Shown: piece by piece, positions 46,190 through 55,166 of the stretch
How the letters are laid out: each line of letters opens with the position of its first letter
Numbering within the stretch: position 1 is the stretch's first letter
Source: Methanolobus psychrophilus R15
GTDB taxonomy: Archaea; Halobacteriota; Methanosarcinia; Methanosarcinales; Methanosarcinaceae
Assembly: GCA_000306725.1 (NCBI GenBank)
Contig: CP003083.1
Location: 1,364,001 to 1,428,000 of the forward strand
Direction of reading: 5' to 3'
Length of the DNA stretch: 64,000 nucleotides
Position numbers and translations under genes: made by a program
Notes under the pieces: model-generated
Databases searched by the model: none
Told to the model about the DNA's origin: nothing
The model's input: only the letters and a program-made list of their open reading frames with translations

Positions 46190-48502
46190 CTATTTAGTTC
46201 CTGTGTGGGAAGGAGAATAAGATGGGAATGACACATGCACTGCAGTGCCTTTTCCCTCTTCACTTTCAATCCAGATACTCCCGCTGTGAACCTCGGTGAT
46301 CGTTTTGCTTACATGCAATCCCAACCCACTGCCTCCGTATCTCCTTGTCAGGGAACTGTCCACCTGGTAAAAGGGGTTGAAGATATTGGAAAACTCAGCC
46401 TTGGGGATGCCTATGCCATTATCTTTTACTACCACATGCACATTCCCATCATCCCTGTAAGCTGAAACTTCGATGACTCCCTCACTCTTGCTGAACTTGA
46501 TGGCGTTGTCTATAACGGACCTGAAAATATAAGGAATATACTCCACGTCACCTTTAACAAGCGGCAGGCCACTTTCAAAATTGCGGACCAGCTTTATGTT
46601 CTTGTCTGTTGCCTTAAAGGAGAAGTAATCCATGACTTTTTTCAAAGCATCTTCTATCCGGAGCGGGTCGAACCTGTAATTGACTTTGCCGGACCTTGCA
46701 ATACTTATGTAGATAAGGGAATCAAGCAAAAAACTCAGGTGATCATATTTGTCAAGAACTATATGCATAGCATTTTTCTGCTTATCGGTGAGTGGACCCA
46801 GCACTTCATCGTGCACAAGTTCACTGTACCCTTTTATGGATATAAGGGGAGTCTTTAGTTCATGGCTGAGATTTGAGATAAACTCATCCTTCATCCTATC
46901 CAGAGAATGAAGTGATTCATTTGCCTTACCCAGGTCATGAACATATTTCTGGATAGCTTCCTGAGATTTTTTACGCTCACTTATATCGCGAGTGACACCC
47001 ACGAAAAATTTGAAATTCCCGTTCTTGTCAAATAACGGGGTTGCAAGTGCTTCGGTCCAAACTGTGTAACCCTGTTTATGGAGTTGTTCAAGCTCCATGA
47101 TTTCTGTGCGGTTGGTTATCTTTGCATATTGGACATCTGAGAAAAAAGCATCCATAGCCAACCTGATTTTTAAAATGCTGTCCTGTGAGAATATTTCCGG
47201 AAAACATTGGTTCATTACCTCCTCTGGAGTATAACCCCGCAATTTGATCACAGATGGACTGACATACAGTAGCTTACCCTCTTTGTCCATGGTCCAGATG
47301 ACATCATTGGCATTTTCTGCCAGCATGCGGTACTTTTCCTCGCTTTCCTGAAGAGTTCTTTCAGATTGTTTCCTTTCGGTTATATCACGCCCATTGCTAA
47401 GAATTGCAGGTTTCCCTTCATATTCTATCACCTTGATGCTCATTTCAACAGGAACCCTGGAACCGTCTTTTTTCAGGCACTCCGTTTCAAATACACTATG
47501 CTCTTTCTCCAGGGCAGAGACAAGGTATTCTTTATACTTGTGCAAGTACTCAGGTGCAATGAGATCGGATCTTGATAGTTGCAGCATCTCATCTTTCCGG
47601 TACAATAACAGATCGCATAGTGAAGGATTCACTTCCAGGATATTGTGATCCATATCAAGGATCATAATGGAATCGACAGCATTCTCAAAAAGTGCCCTGA
47701 ATTTTTCCTCTGAGACCTTTATCTTTTGTTCGGATTGCCTTTGCTCAGTGATGTCCGAGCCGGAGCTGAGAATAGTTGTGATCTTACCTGTGGAATCCTT
47801 TACGTATGAATTGCGCCAGGAAATGAGCTTTTTTTGCCCTGTTTTTGTCAATACATTGCTTTCAAAACTTTCAACCGATCTGACATCATCCTTAAGGATA
47901 TTTCTGAAAAGAGATTCAACCCTCTCTCTTTCATCTGCCGGCACTGCCTTTTCTAACCAACTGGAACCAATAAGTTCCCCCTCGGCATAGCCAAGCACCT
48001 CATTGCATTTTGCATTGGCAATGGTCACAGTAAGATCGACATCAAATGCCACTATAATACATCCGGCGATATCAAGATACTTTTTTGTCCTGTCACCCTC
48101 CGCAATCAGCTCATCATACAATTGCTTGCTCTTCAAAAGAGTCCTGACGCGGGTTAGAACCTCAAACCGGTCAAAAGGTTTTGTAAGGAATTCATCGGCT
48201 CCGGCCATGATACCTTCCATGCGGTCATTCCTTGAAGAAAGTGCAGTGACAATTATAACCGGTATAAAACATGTATCCTTGGAGGACTTCATTCTTCTGC
48301 AGACATCATATCCGCTCATGCCGGGCATCATAACATCAAGAATGACAAGGTCAGGTTTGTCAGAATCGATGAGATCAAGAGCTTCTTCCCCGCTATAAGC
48401 AGCCCTTATATCGTACTCTGTCATGAGCTGAGCTTCAATTAACCTTACATTAAGGACATCGTCGTCAACAACTAGTATTTTTGATCTGTGTTTTTCGCTC
48501 AT
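46190..48502 (-). CDS. Hybrid response regulator / PAS histidine kinase
   Basis: A 770-residue soluble sensor kinase. Residues 1-125: receiver domain with phospho-Asp in L-V-I-L-D-V-M-M-P-G. About 140-520: three PAS/PAC domains (LFENAVDSIMILDMDHN; MLAENANDVIWTMD). About 535-600: HisKA with phospho-His in N-L-S-H-E-L-K-T-P. About 640-765: HATPase (N-box SVIDNAIKFSK, G1 DNGIGIP, G2 GGSGLGL). There are no membrane helices, so the signal is intracellular. The partner regulator is not adjacent. Confidence 0.93.
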   Translation of the reverse strand: MSEKHRSKILVVDDDVLNVRLIEAQLMTEYDIRAAYSGEEALDLIDSDKPDLVILDVMMPGMSGYDVCRRMKSSKDTCFIPVIIVTALSSRNDRMEGIMAGADEFLTKPFDRFEVLTRVRTLLKSKQLYDELIAEGDRTKKYLDIAGCIIVAFDVDLTVTIANAKCNEVLGYAEGELIGSSWLEKAVPADERERVESLFRNILKDDVRSVESFESNVLTKTGQKKLISWRNSYVKDSTGKITTILSSGSDITEQRQSEQKIKVSEEKFRALFENAVDSIMILDMDHNILEVNPSLCDLLLYRKDEMLQLSRSDLIAPEYLHKYKEYLVSALEKEHSVFETECLKKDGSRVPVEMSIKVIEYEGKPAILSNGRDITERKQSERTLQESEEKYRMLAENANDVIWTMDKEGKLLYVSPSVIKLRGYTPEEVMNQCFPEIFSQDSILKIRLAMDAFFSDVQYAKITNRTEIMELEQLHKQGYTVWTEALATPLFDKNGNFKFFVGVTRDISERKKSQEAIQKYVHDLGKANESLHSLDRMKDEFISNLSHELKTPLISIKGYSELVHDEVLGPLTDKQKNAMHIVLDKYDHLSFLLDSLIYISIARSGKVNYRFDPLRIEDALKKVMDYFSFKATDKNIKLVRNFESGLPLVKGDVEYIPYIFRSVIDNAIKFSKSEGVIEVSAYRDDGNVHVVVKDNGIGIPKAEFSNIFNPFYQVDSSLTRRYGGSGLGLHVSKTITEVHSGSIWIESEEGKGTAVHVSFPSYSPSHTGTK

Positions 48503-48708
48503 GATGCGTACCGCTTGGTTTTGCCCTGAGATGTATTCTAGGCGCTATAATAGCACCATCAGATATATAATAAATTTTCCTTTATCAAACCATTAATTTA
48601 TGGACGCAGAAAGTATACTCCTCTCCAGAAGTTATTCTTATGATGTGGTCAACTTCCATAGAATAACAGGAATACATTCTTAATGTATATATGACCAAAG
48701 GGGAGTAA

Positions 48709-49161
48709 ATGTTTGAGCAGCTAATCGTCCCAGTATCTATCTATACATACCTGAGCCTTTTTATTACAAGTTTCCTGGCATCAACTGTGCTCCCAATGGG
48801 GTCTGAAGCTCTTGTGGTCCTGCTTATAAAATCGGACCATAACTTTTATGCAGTGGTCTTATTAGCTACAATTGGAAATTACCTTGGCGCTTGCACGACC
48901 TATTATCTAGGTCTGAAAGGACGCAGCGGAGTTATAGAAAAATATATGTCCATCTCAAAGAAGGATCTTGAGAAAGCGGACAAGTGGTTCACACGGTATG
49001 GATCATATGCCCTGCTGTTTACCTGGCTACCTCTGGCAGGAGACGCCATTACAGCCATGGGCGGTCTTTTAAAACTGGACTTCAGGATATTCTCGTTTTA
49101 CGTTTTCATCGGAAAGTTTGCGCGCTACCTGGCGCTGGCATATATCGCTACAAGCATATGA
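48709..49161 (+). CDS. YqaA-like DedA/SNARE-associated membrane protein
   Basis: A 150-residue membrane protein. Four hydrophobic segments; LASTVLPMGSEALVVLL, TIGNYLGACTTYYLG and WFTRYGSYALLFTWLPLAGDAITAMGGLL match the VTT/DedA family of the YqaA branch, with the conserved glycine-rich reentrant segments. Such proteins take part in lipid flipping or membrane homeostasis. Monocistronic, 206 bp from the divergent kinase. Confidence 0.8.
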   Translation: MFEQLIVPVSIYTYLSLFITSFLASTVLPMGSEALVVLLIKSDHNFYAVVLLATIGNYLGACTTYYLGLKGRSGVIEKYMSISKKDLEKADKWFTRYGSYALLFTWLPLAGDAITAMGGLLKLDFRIFSFYVFIGKFARYLALAYIATSI

Positions 49162-49314
49162 GAAAGTAACCTTAAGAATCTCCTAATGGAACGCATTTTA
49201 GACAATTTCATTCCAAACATTTTTGGGCCACCGTCTTAGATAACTATATATACACTTACATCAATATTATCTTAAATATATAATAGATGTTACAAAACAT
49301 GGGCCGGATGAAAC

Positions 49315-49512
49315 ATGACCACGTTCGATATAAACCAGAAAGAACTTGTTAAGAACTCAGTTCTGATACCCGTTGCATTCGTAGCCGGAACACTGATAGC
49401 GATTTTAGCCTACAATTATTTACCCCACGAAGTTGCCCTTATATCAGTAATCGGCGGCGCAATACTGGTATCACTGATCACATATGCCCTTGTAAAGGCA
49501 AAGTCCAACTAA
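49315..49512 (+). CDS. Small two-helix membrane protein
   Basis: A 65-residue protein with two hydrophobic helices (about 16-32 and 40-60) linked by YNYLPHEVALI. Family not recognised. The preceding 150 bp carry a TATA-like ATATATAATAG near 49277. It ends 66 bp before tRNA-Val. Confidence 0.55.
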   Translation: MTTFDINQKELVKNSVLIPVAFVAGTLIAILAYNYLPHEVALISVIGGAILVSLITYALVKAKSN

Positions 49513-49577
49513 ACTCTGCATCATTTTCGATGCGATAATTATATAGCCTTGCATATCCATTCACATCTCTTGCCTTT

Positions 49578-49651
49578 GGGCTCGTGGTCTAGCTGGTCAT
49601 GACGTCGCCTTCACACGGCGGAGGTCCTGGATTCGAATTCCAGCGGGCCCA
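49578..49651 (+). tRNA. tRNA-Val (CAC)
   Basis: Complete cloverleaf: acceptor GGGCTCG / CGGGCCC, anticodon stem TCGCC / GGCGG with loop TTCACAC (anticodon CAC), T arm CTGGA-TTCGAAT-TCCAG, discriminator A. Its 3' half recurs, with a different T stem, at 56033-56074 and 59606-59626, so this gene is the attachment target of integrating elements. Confidence 0.95.
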
Positions 49652-49688
49652 CTACTTGTTTTACATCTTATCACTGTCTTTACATTCA
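49597..49688 (-). pseudogene. Possible N-terminal piece of a partitioned integrase gene
   Basis: On the minus strand an open frame from ATG near 49688 (or TTG 49782) reads MNVKTVIRCKTSSGPAGIR and then through the tRNA. The integrase at the other end of the island reads SSL..SGPAEIRTPDL through its tRNA copy in the same frame. If the island circularised at the tRNA copies, this frame would become the start of the integrase. Could be coincidence, since any protein-like reading of a tRNA 3' end looks alike. Confidence 0.35.
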
Positions 49689-49774
49689 TCGTTTTGCGGT
49701 ATTGAGCGTAGTGACATACCTCAACTCGCGCTCCAGAAACGTAATCCGGATTCTGAACCTCGGCGGTACCAAAA

Positions 49775-49860
49775 TCTACCAATTTTCACCAGATTGGTAG
49801 TAACTCTTTTATCCCAATAACTACCAATAGCTACCAAAAAGTAACGGATTGGTAGTTATT
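49775..49860 (+). repeat. Inverted repeats in front of the fic gene
   Basis: Two nested sets of the same word: TCTACCAAT (49775-49783) -N9- ATTGGTAGT (49793-49801), and a perfect 13-bp pair AATAACTACCAAT (49816-49828) / ATTGGTAGTTATT (49848-49860) with a 19-base spacer that contains another CTACCAA. The same word pair with N9 spacing occurs again directly after fic. Confidence 0.85.
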
Positions 49861-49884
49861 AAGATTCCACAGAAGGCGCCGGAC

Positions 49885-51153
49885 ATGTGGGAGATAGTCG
49901 GGAAGCATCCTGAGATGCTCTACATGTTCGTTGATCCGCAGATTCAGGAGCTGGTTGCAAAGTACAACCGGGAATATGCACATTGGGAAGAGCTCCGGCA
50001 CCGCAAACTGCCTGTGGAGGCTAAACAACTGTGGGCTCTGATTAAAAGCGCAAGAACATTGCAAGCTAAGCGTGTCGAGTTTGGAGAGTGGACCTTCGGG
50101 TATGTCTTATCCGGCGATACACTCAGGAGATTGCACCTGCTGGACACAAAAGGTGCCGGATACCTTGAAAGCGGGCCTGGGGGTGTGAGTACTGCGGACA
50201 GGAAGCGATACATTGTTAACTCGCTCATGGAAGAAGCCATCGCATCAAGCCAGCTGGAAGGAGCCGCAACCACACGTAAAGCAGCCAAGAAGATGCTGCG
50301 TCAAGAGCGAAAACCCAGGGACTACTCGGAAAAGATGATTCTTAATGGCTATCAGACCATGTGCAGGATAGCAGGAATGAAGGATAGGTCTATTGATGTG
50401 GAAACACTGCTTGAGATTCACCGGGAGATCACACACGATACGCTTGATGATCCCGAACATGAAGGCAAGTTCAGGGACAACAACGAAATAGTCGTGGCAG
50501 ACCCCCAAGAAGGTAGCAAGATCTATCATATCCCGCCTGACTACCACAAGATCCCTTCACTCATGGAAGAGTTCTGCAGGTTCGCCAGCAACGATGAAGA
50601 AGATTTCATCCATCCCCTCATCAAAGGCATAATACTCCACTTCCTGATAGGTTATATCCACCCCTTCACCGATGGGAACGGACGGTCTGCAAGGTCGATT
50701 TTCTACTGGTACATGCTCAGCCGGGGCTACTGGCTCTTTGAGTACATGCCGATATCCAGGATACTGCTGCGCTCCAAAACAAGCTATTCACTGGCCTATC
50801 TGTATACGGAAACCGATGAGAATGACCTTACATACTTCATAAACTACAACCTCTCAGCAATAGAAAAGGCATTGAAGGATCTGGAAGAGTATATCGCTCT
50901 CAAAAAGCAGGAGAATTATGATACAATGCACATCATCGAAACCTCTGAGAACCTGAATCTCAGACAGGCCGACATACTCAAGAACCTGCTCAAAGAACCT
51001 GACAGGTATTTCTCAATTGCTGAGATCAAAGGGAAGTACAATGTTGCCTATGACACCGCAAGGAACGACATGCAGCATCTCGTCAAACTGGGATATGTCG
51101 AGAGAATAGAAAGAGGCAAGAGTTATATGTACAGGTATAAAGGAGTGAAATGA
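49885..51153 (+). CDS. Fic family protein with C-terminal winged helix
   Basis: A 422-residue protein from ATG 49885; a TTG at 49849 lies inside the inverted repeat, so it is less likely. The inhibitory-helix motif S-S-Q-L-E-G (about residue 125 of the long form) is present, then the catalytic H-P-F-T-D-G-N-G-R-S-A-R. It should transfer AMP from ATP to Ser/Thr/Tyr of a target protein, held off by the N-terminal helix. The last 65 residues (LNLRQADILKNLL... SIAEIKGKYNVAYDTARNDMQHLVKLGYVERI) form a winged helix likely to bind DNA, possibly the flanking repeats. Confidence 0.92.
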   Translation: MWEIVGKHPEMLYMFVDPQIQELVAKYNREYAHWEELRHRKLPVEAKQLWALIKSARTLQAKRVEFGEWTFGYVLSGDTLRRLHLLDTKGAGYLESGPGGVSTADRKRYIVNSLMEEAIASSQLEGAATTRKAAKKMLRQERKPRDYSEKMILNGYQTMCRIAGMKDRSIDVETLLEIHREITHDTLDDPEHEGKFRDNNEIVVADPQEGSKIYHIPPDYHKIPSLMEEFCRFASNDEEDFIHPLIKGIILHFLIGYIHPFTDGNGRSARSIFYWYMLSRGYWLFEYMPISRILLRSKTSYSLAYLYTETDENDLTYFINYNLSAIEKALKDLEEYIALKKQENYDTMHIIETSENLNLRQADILKNLLKEPDRYFSIAEIKGKYNVAYDTARNDMQHLVKLGYVERIERGKSYMYRYKGVK

Positions 51154-51166
51154 GAAATTGAATACC

Positions 51167-51198
51167 AATAACTACCAATGTATACCGGATTGGTAGTA
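51167..51198 (+). repeat. Inverted repeat behind the fic gene
   Basis: AATAACTACCAAT (51167-51179) -N9- ATTGGTAGTA (51189-51198), 14 bp after the fic stop. The 9-bp arms and 9-base spacing equal those of the first upstream repeat. Confidence 0.85.
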
Positions 51199-51286
51199 GG
51201 GCGGAGTTGATACGTATAACAAGCTTTATCTTGTTTCAACAATAACTTTTGAATTATCAGACAGAAATCGGAGTGGAGGGACAAAG

Positions 51287-51844
51287 TTGGTAAAAGTACA
51301 TCTAGCAATCTTTATCTTTATTGGAATAATACTAGCAACATCTGGCTGTATAAATCATATGGGTGACTACTATAATGGGCCAGATCAAGCATATAGATGG
51401 CATGAACCTGGCTACACATATCCTGAGCAGTATGATCCTTCAGTGGATGCAAACGAGATTACTGATTTTGAATCCAATGGCGAAATGATATACTATACAG
51501 GCTTTAATGAAAGTGGCCAACAAATACCTTTTAGAGGTGGCCCTCATTGGCTATATGTCCATGGAGGTAGTTGCGTCAGTTGCCACGGTACGGATGGCGA
51601 GGGTGGAGTACCTATAATGATGGGTACCGTTATCCCTCCGAACATTACCTATGAGGCATTGACATCTGAACAGCACGAAATGGGAGAGGATGAAGAACAC
51701 CCTCCTTATACCGATGAGACCATCAAAATAGCCATAAGACAGGGAGAAGATCCTTCGGGTGAAGAACTTGATTATACAATGCCAAGATGGGACATGTCGG
51801 ATGAAGCCGTAAATGATCTGATTGAATATTTGAAGACACTCTAA
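51287..51844 (+). CDS. Monohaem cytochrome c-like lipoprotein
   Basis: A 185-residue protein beginning at TTG 51287 (Shine-Dalgarno GGAGGGA upstream). Signal sequence VKVHLAIFIFIGIILATSGC ends in a lipobox (A-T-S-G-C), so it is anchored outside the membrane. One haem site C-V-S-C-H near residue 100 and a late Met in TMPRWDMSDEAV that could be the sixth haem ligand; VNDLIEYLKTL is the class I cytochrome c end helix. A haem protein carried on an integrated element beside a copper pump is unusual. Confidence 0.85.
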   Translation: MVKVHLAIFIFIGIILATSGCINHMGDYYNGPDQAYRWHEPGYTYPEQYDPSVDANEITDFESNGEMIYYTGFNESGQQIPFRGGPHWLYVHGGSCVSCHGTDGEGGVPIMMGTVIPPNITYEALTSEQHEMGEDEEHPPYTDETIKIAIRQGEDPSGEELDYTMPRWDMSDEAVNDLIEYLKTL

Positions 51845-51908
51845 AAGGTATCTTCTTTCAATGAGCGGAAGGAATTCGCTCAATTTTTATCAGACTAGGA
51901 TAACAAAA

Positions 51909-52245
51909 CTATCCATACTTACTTTCCAAGGCCTCAGGATTCACGATGTTCTGTGCTTGTCCCTTGGCAAACATATGTACATTTTCAACGCATACGTAGG
52001 TGCACTCTTCGAGGGATTCCTCAGATAGGAATGCAAATATGCGGAGTCAACATCACATTGTCCAGACACATGAGTGGATTGTCTGCAGGAGGAGGGGTTT
52101 TTTCAAACACATCCAACCGGTTCCTTTGATCTTTCTTTCCTTTAAGGCCTTGATCAGAGCACTCTCGCCAACTACTTTTCCCCTTGCTGTGTTTATCAGG
52201 ATCGCAGTTGATTTCATCTTGTCGAGTTCTACTTCACCTATCATC
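51909..52245 (-). pseudogene. D-2-hydroxyacid dehydrogenase fragment (SerA-like)
   Basis: The minus strand reads [38 protein letters not shown], the C-terminal part of NAD-dependent 2-hydroxyacid dehydrogenases of the phosphoglycerate dehydrogenase type. After KGTG one base is missing; the other frame continues [17 protein letters not shown], then TPH-like and VENVHMFAKGQAQNIVNPEAL to TAG 51909-51911. The 5' part is lost at the end of the copper ATPase gene. Truncated and frameshifted. Confidence 0.75.
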
Positions 52246-52248
52246 GTT

Positions 52249-54690
52249 TTACTTTTCTGATTCAGGGTCAATGTTTGCGCGTCTGAGTCTCAATGAGTTG
52301 AGTACGACGGTCAATGAGCTCAGTGCCATTGCAGCAGCTCCTATCATGGGATGGAGCAATCCAAAGAATGCTGCAGGGATAGCTATAGCATTATACACCC
52401 ATGCCCAGAAATAGTTCTCTTTGATCTTACGGAACGTCGATTTTGATAATTTTATAGCAGAAACAACTGATTTAAGATCCCCCCGTACCAGCGTGATATC
52501 AGAAGATTCAATTGCTATGTCAGTGCCTGTACCTATTGCAATACCGATGTTTGACTGTTTAAGTGCAGGAGCATCATTGATCCCATCCCCTACCATTGCA
52601 ACTACATCATACACTGATTGCAGCTTCTTGATCTCATCCACTTTCCCTCCGGGCAGGACATCGGATATCACATAACTGATCCCAACCATCTTTGCAACGG
52701 CTTCTGCTGTCTTTTTGTTGTCGCCGGTGATCATTGCAGTTTTTATGCCCATTTTTTCTATCTCACGGATTGCCAGAATAGAATCTTCCTTGATCGTATC
52801 TGCAATTGCAATGGTTCCAATTACTTTCCTGTCCATTACAACCAATACAACGGTCTTGGCGTCAGCTTCAAGCTCACCCATTTTCTCCTCGAACTCCTGA
52901 TAATCCACATTGAACATGGAAAGGATCTTGCGGCTTCCTACAATGACTTCATGAGTGCCGATAGATCCTTTGACACCTTTACCTGTTACAGATTCAAAAT
53001 CCTTGATTTCATGGACAGTCACTTCACTTTCCTTGGCTTTGCGGATGATGGCAGATGCCAAAGGATGTTCTGATACTGCCTCCAGACTTGCTGCATAGGA
53101 GATTACTTCTTCTGAAGACAAAGAGCCAGAAGCCAAGACATCAGTCACCTGAGGCTTACCTTTAGTTATTGTACCTGTCTTGTCAAAAGCAATGATCTTT
53201 ACATCCTTCATCGTCTGTATTGCCTCACCGCTTCGAATCAGAATACCTCTCTGGGCCCCTCTTCCACTCCCGACCATCAGGGCTGTGGGAGTTGCCAGTC
53301 CAAGAGCACAGGGGCAGGAAATGACGAGTACTGCTGTTGTGGCAAGGAGTGAAAGTGTGAAAAGAGGAACATCGGTATTGCTCCAAGGGAAGTTGAAATA
53401 CTCGACTATCGAGATATGAAACTCAGGGAATAGTAGCCATGAGATCGATGCAGCTACAGCAGTGATAATCACAGCCGGTACGAAGTATCCGGTAACCCTA
53501 TCGGCAAACTCCTGGATTGGCACCTTTGACCCCTGTGCCTGCTCGACCAAGGTTATAACCTGAGACAGGAAAGTATCCTTTCCGATCTTTGTGACTCTCA
53601 CATGCAGGAAGCCATGCTGGTTAATGGTGGACCCGATAACCTCATCGCCCTCTTTCCTTTCAACAGGCATCGACTCTCCTGTTGCCATTGACTCATCCAC
53701 GGTACTGCTGCCGGAAACTACAACGCCGTCAGTCGGTATTTTCTCTCCGGGCTTTATGAGCATTATATCGTCTATATTAAGCTCTTTGACGGGTACTTCT
53801 CTTTCAGTTCCATTCTCAATAATACGGGCATTCTTGGCTTCCAGGGCGATCAGTTTTTTAATAGCTTGGGAGGCCCTGCCACGAGCTTTGGTTTCCAGAT
53901 ATCTCCCAACGAGGTGCAAGGCCATGATTGTAGCTGCCATTTCTACAAACGTGGTCACCGGGAACCATAAGCCAAGCATGCTCAGGAAATAAGGTATAAG
54001 AGACCCCATTGTTATGAGCGTATCCATGTTGACAGTTCTGTGCTGCAAAGCTTTCCAGGTATTCCTGTGTGTATCAGCGCCTGCTATGAAAACAGAGGGA
54101 ATTGCAAGTATCAATGTTATGAAGAAATAATATGGAATGGGCATAAAGAACATATGGATCGTCATAAGTACCATGATCAAGCCGGCGGAAGACGCTGCAA
54201 TCCACATCTTTCGTGCTGCCTTGTTGATAGTGAGCTGTTCACGGTCAACCTCTTCCTCTTCCTCAAAACTCATCGTATAGCCTGATTCATCAACAGCCGC
54301 TTTCATATCGTCGATGGATGCAACGGAAGGGTCGTAAGAAATTGTGACCTTGGATGCAGCAAAGTTGACGTTTGCTTCATGAATCCCAGGAGTTGAAGAA
54401 AGCACTTTTTCAATCGTTTGTGCGCATGATATGCAGGTCATGTCAGTAATATTGGCAGTGATTATTTTCGTTCTCTGACCTGCAGGAGTTGCACTGTATC
54501 CTGTACTATCAACAGCTTTAATCAGAGAGTCCACATTTGTGACATTGGGATCATATTCCACAAACGCTTTTTCTGCAGGCAGGCTGACACTTACGGATGC
54601 AACACCTTTTGTTTTCCTTAATGTATCTTCAACTCTTCTTGCACACGAGGCGCAAGTCATTCCTTCAATCTCTAATACAGTCTTTGTCAC
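52249..54690 (-). CDS. copA: Copper-translocating P-type ATPase
   Basis: An 813-residue P1B-type ATPase. Two N-terminal heavy-metal domains (G-M-T-C-A-S-C near residue 9; D-M-T-C-I-S-C near 77), eight membrane helices, transport motif S-C-P-C-A-L-G, phosphorylation site D-K-T-G-T, S-E-H-P-L in the nucleotide domain, and G-D-G-I-N-D-A-P hinge. These mark a Cu(I) exporter. Its promoter region (54691-54830) has a TATA-like TTTTTAATAG on the minus strand near 54797; no clear operator seen. Confidence 0.95.
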   Translation of the reverse strand: MTKTVLEIEGMTCASCARRVEDTLRKTKGVASVSVSLPAEKAFVEYDPNVTNVDSLIKAVDSTGYSATPAGQRTKIITANITDMTCISCAQTIEKVLSSTPGIHEANVNFAASKVTISYDPSVASIDDMKAAVDESGYTMSFEEEEEVDREQLTINKAARKMWIAASSAGLIMVLMTIHMFFMPIPYYFFITLILAIPSVFIAGADTHRNTWKALQHRTVNMDTLITMGSLIPYFLSMLGLWFPVTTFVEMAATIMALHLVGRYLETKARGRASQAIKKLIALEAKNARIIENGTEREVPVKELNIDDIMLIKPGEKIPTDGVVVSGSSTVDESMATGESMPVERKEGDEVIGSTINQHGFLHVRVTKIGKDTFLSQVITLVEQAQGSKVPIQEFADRVTGYFVPAVIITAVAASISWLLFPEFHISIVEYFNFPWSNTDVPLFTLSLLATTAVLVISCPCALGLATPTALMVGSGRGAQRGILIRSGEAIQTMKDVKIIAFDKTGTITKGKPQVTDVLASGSLSSEEVISYAASLEAVSEHPLASAIIRKAKESEVTVHEIKDFESVTGKGVKGSIGTHEVIVGSRKILSMFNVDYQEFEEKMGELEADAKTVVLVVMDRKVIGTIAIADTIKEDSILAIREIEKMGIKTAMITGDNKKTAEAVAKMVGISYVISDVLPGGKVDEIKKLQSVYDVVAMVGDGINDAPALKQSNIGIAIGTGTDIAIESSDITLVRGDLKSVVSAIKLSKSTFRKIKENYFWAWVYNAIAIPAAFFGLLHPMIGAAAMALSSLTVVLNSLRLRRANIDPESEK

Positions 54691-54958
54691 CCTTTCACAC
54701 CATTCATAATCTGGTCTTTTTCTGCCATATAATATGCAGAGAAGCTCATTGTTGTCAAAAGCCGGATGATCTGTGCCGATAGAACATTTAACTATTAAAA
54801 AGTGGTCTGCTCTATTATTAGTAGGTTACCATTAAAGCAACACATACACATTAGAGTTTGATGCTGTTGAAAGATTTTGCAGGTCTATATGACATGGGAG
54901 TTAATCCAAATTCAATACCTCGCTAATTTCATCTTTATTTTGTTCTACTGCTATCATT

Positions 54959-55166
54959 CTACCTTAAACACTGCAATACTAACTGAATTCTTAACTTTCT
55001 CCTAAGCCATTCTTCAACAAACAAAATAAATCTGGCAAACCTGAACTTGTCCTCATCAATGGCCAATGCACCTGGTCTTACTATTGTGAAATGCTTTTTC
55101 TGGAGGTAGAGCCATGCATTTCTGAGCAGGAATGATATTAAGGTAAAGAAGTACTGAACTTTTACA
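54959..55166 (-). pseudogene. Transposase C-terminal remnant
   Basis: The minus strand from about 55166 to TAG 54959-54961 reads YFFTLISFLLRNAWLYLQ and then FRFARFILFVEEWLRR, the C-terminal end of an IS4/ISH-type transposase. No catalytic part remains. It begins right at the integrase stop codon. The rest of the gap between copA and the integrase (54691-54958) holds no gene. Confidence 0.6.

Noticed and set aside
49829-49847. CRISPR-like repeat in the fic leader
   Set aside because: The CTACCAA words are inverted and have unequal spacing; there are no regular spacers. No CRISPR array was seen anywhere in the window.
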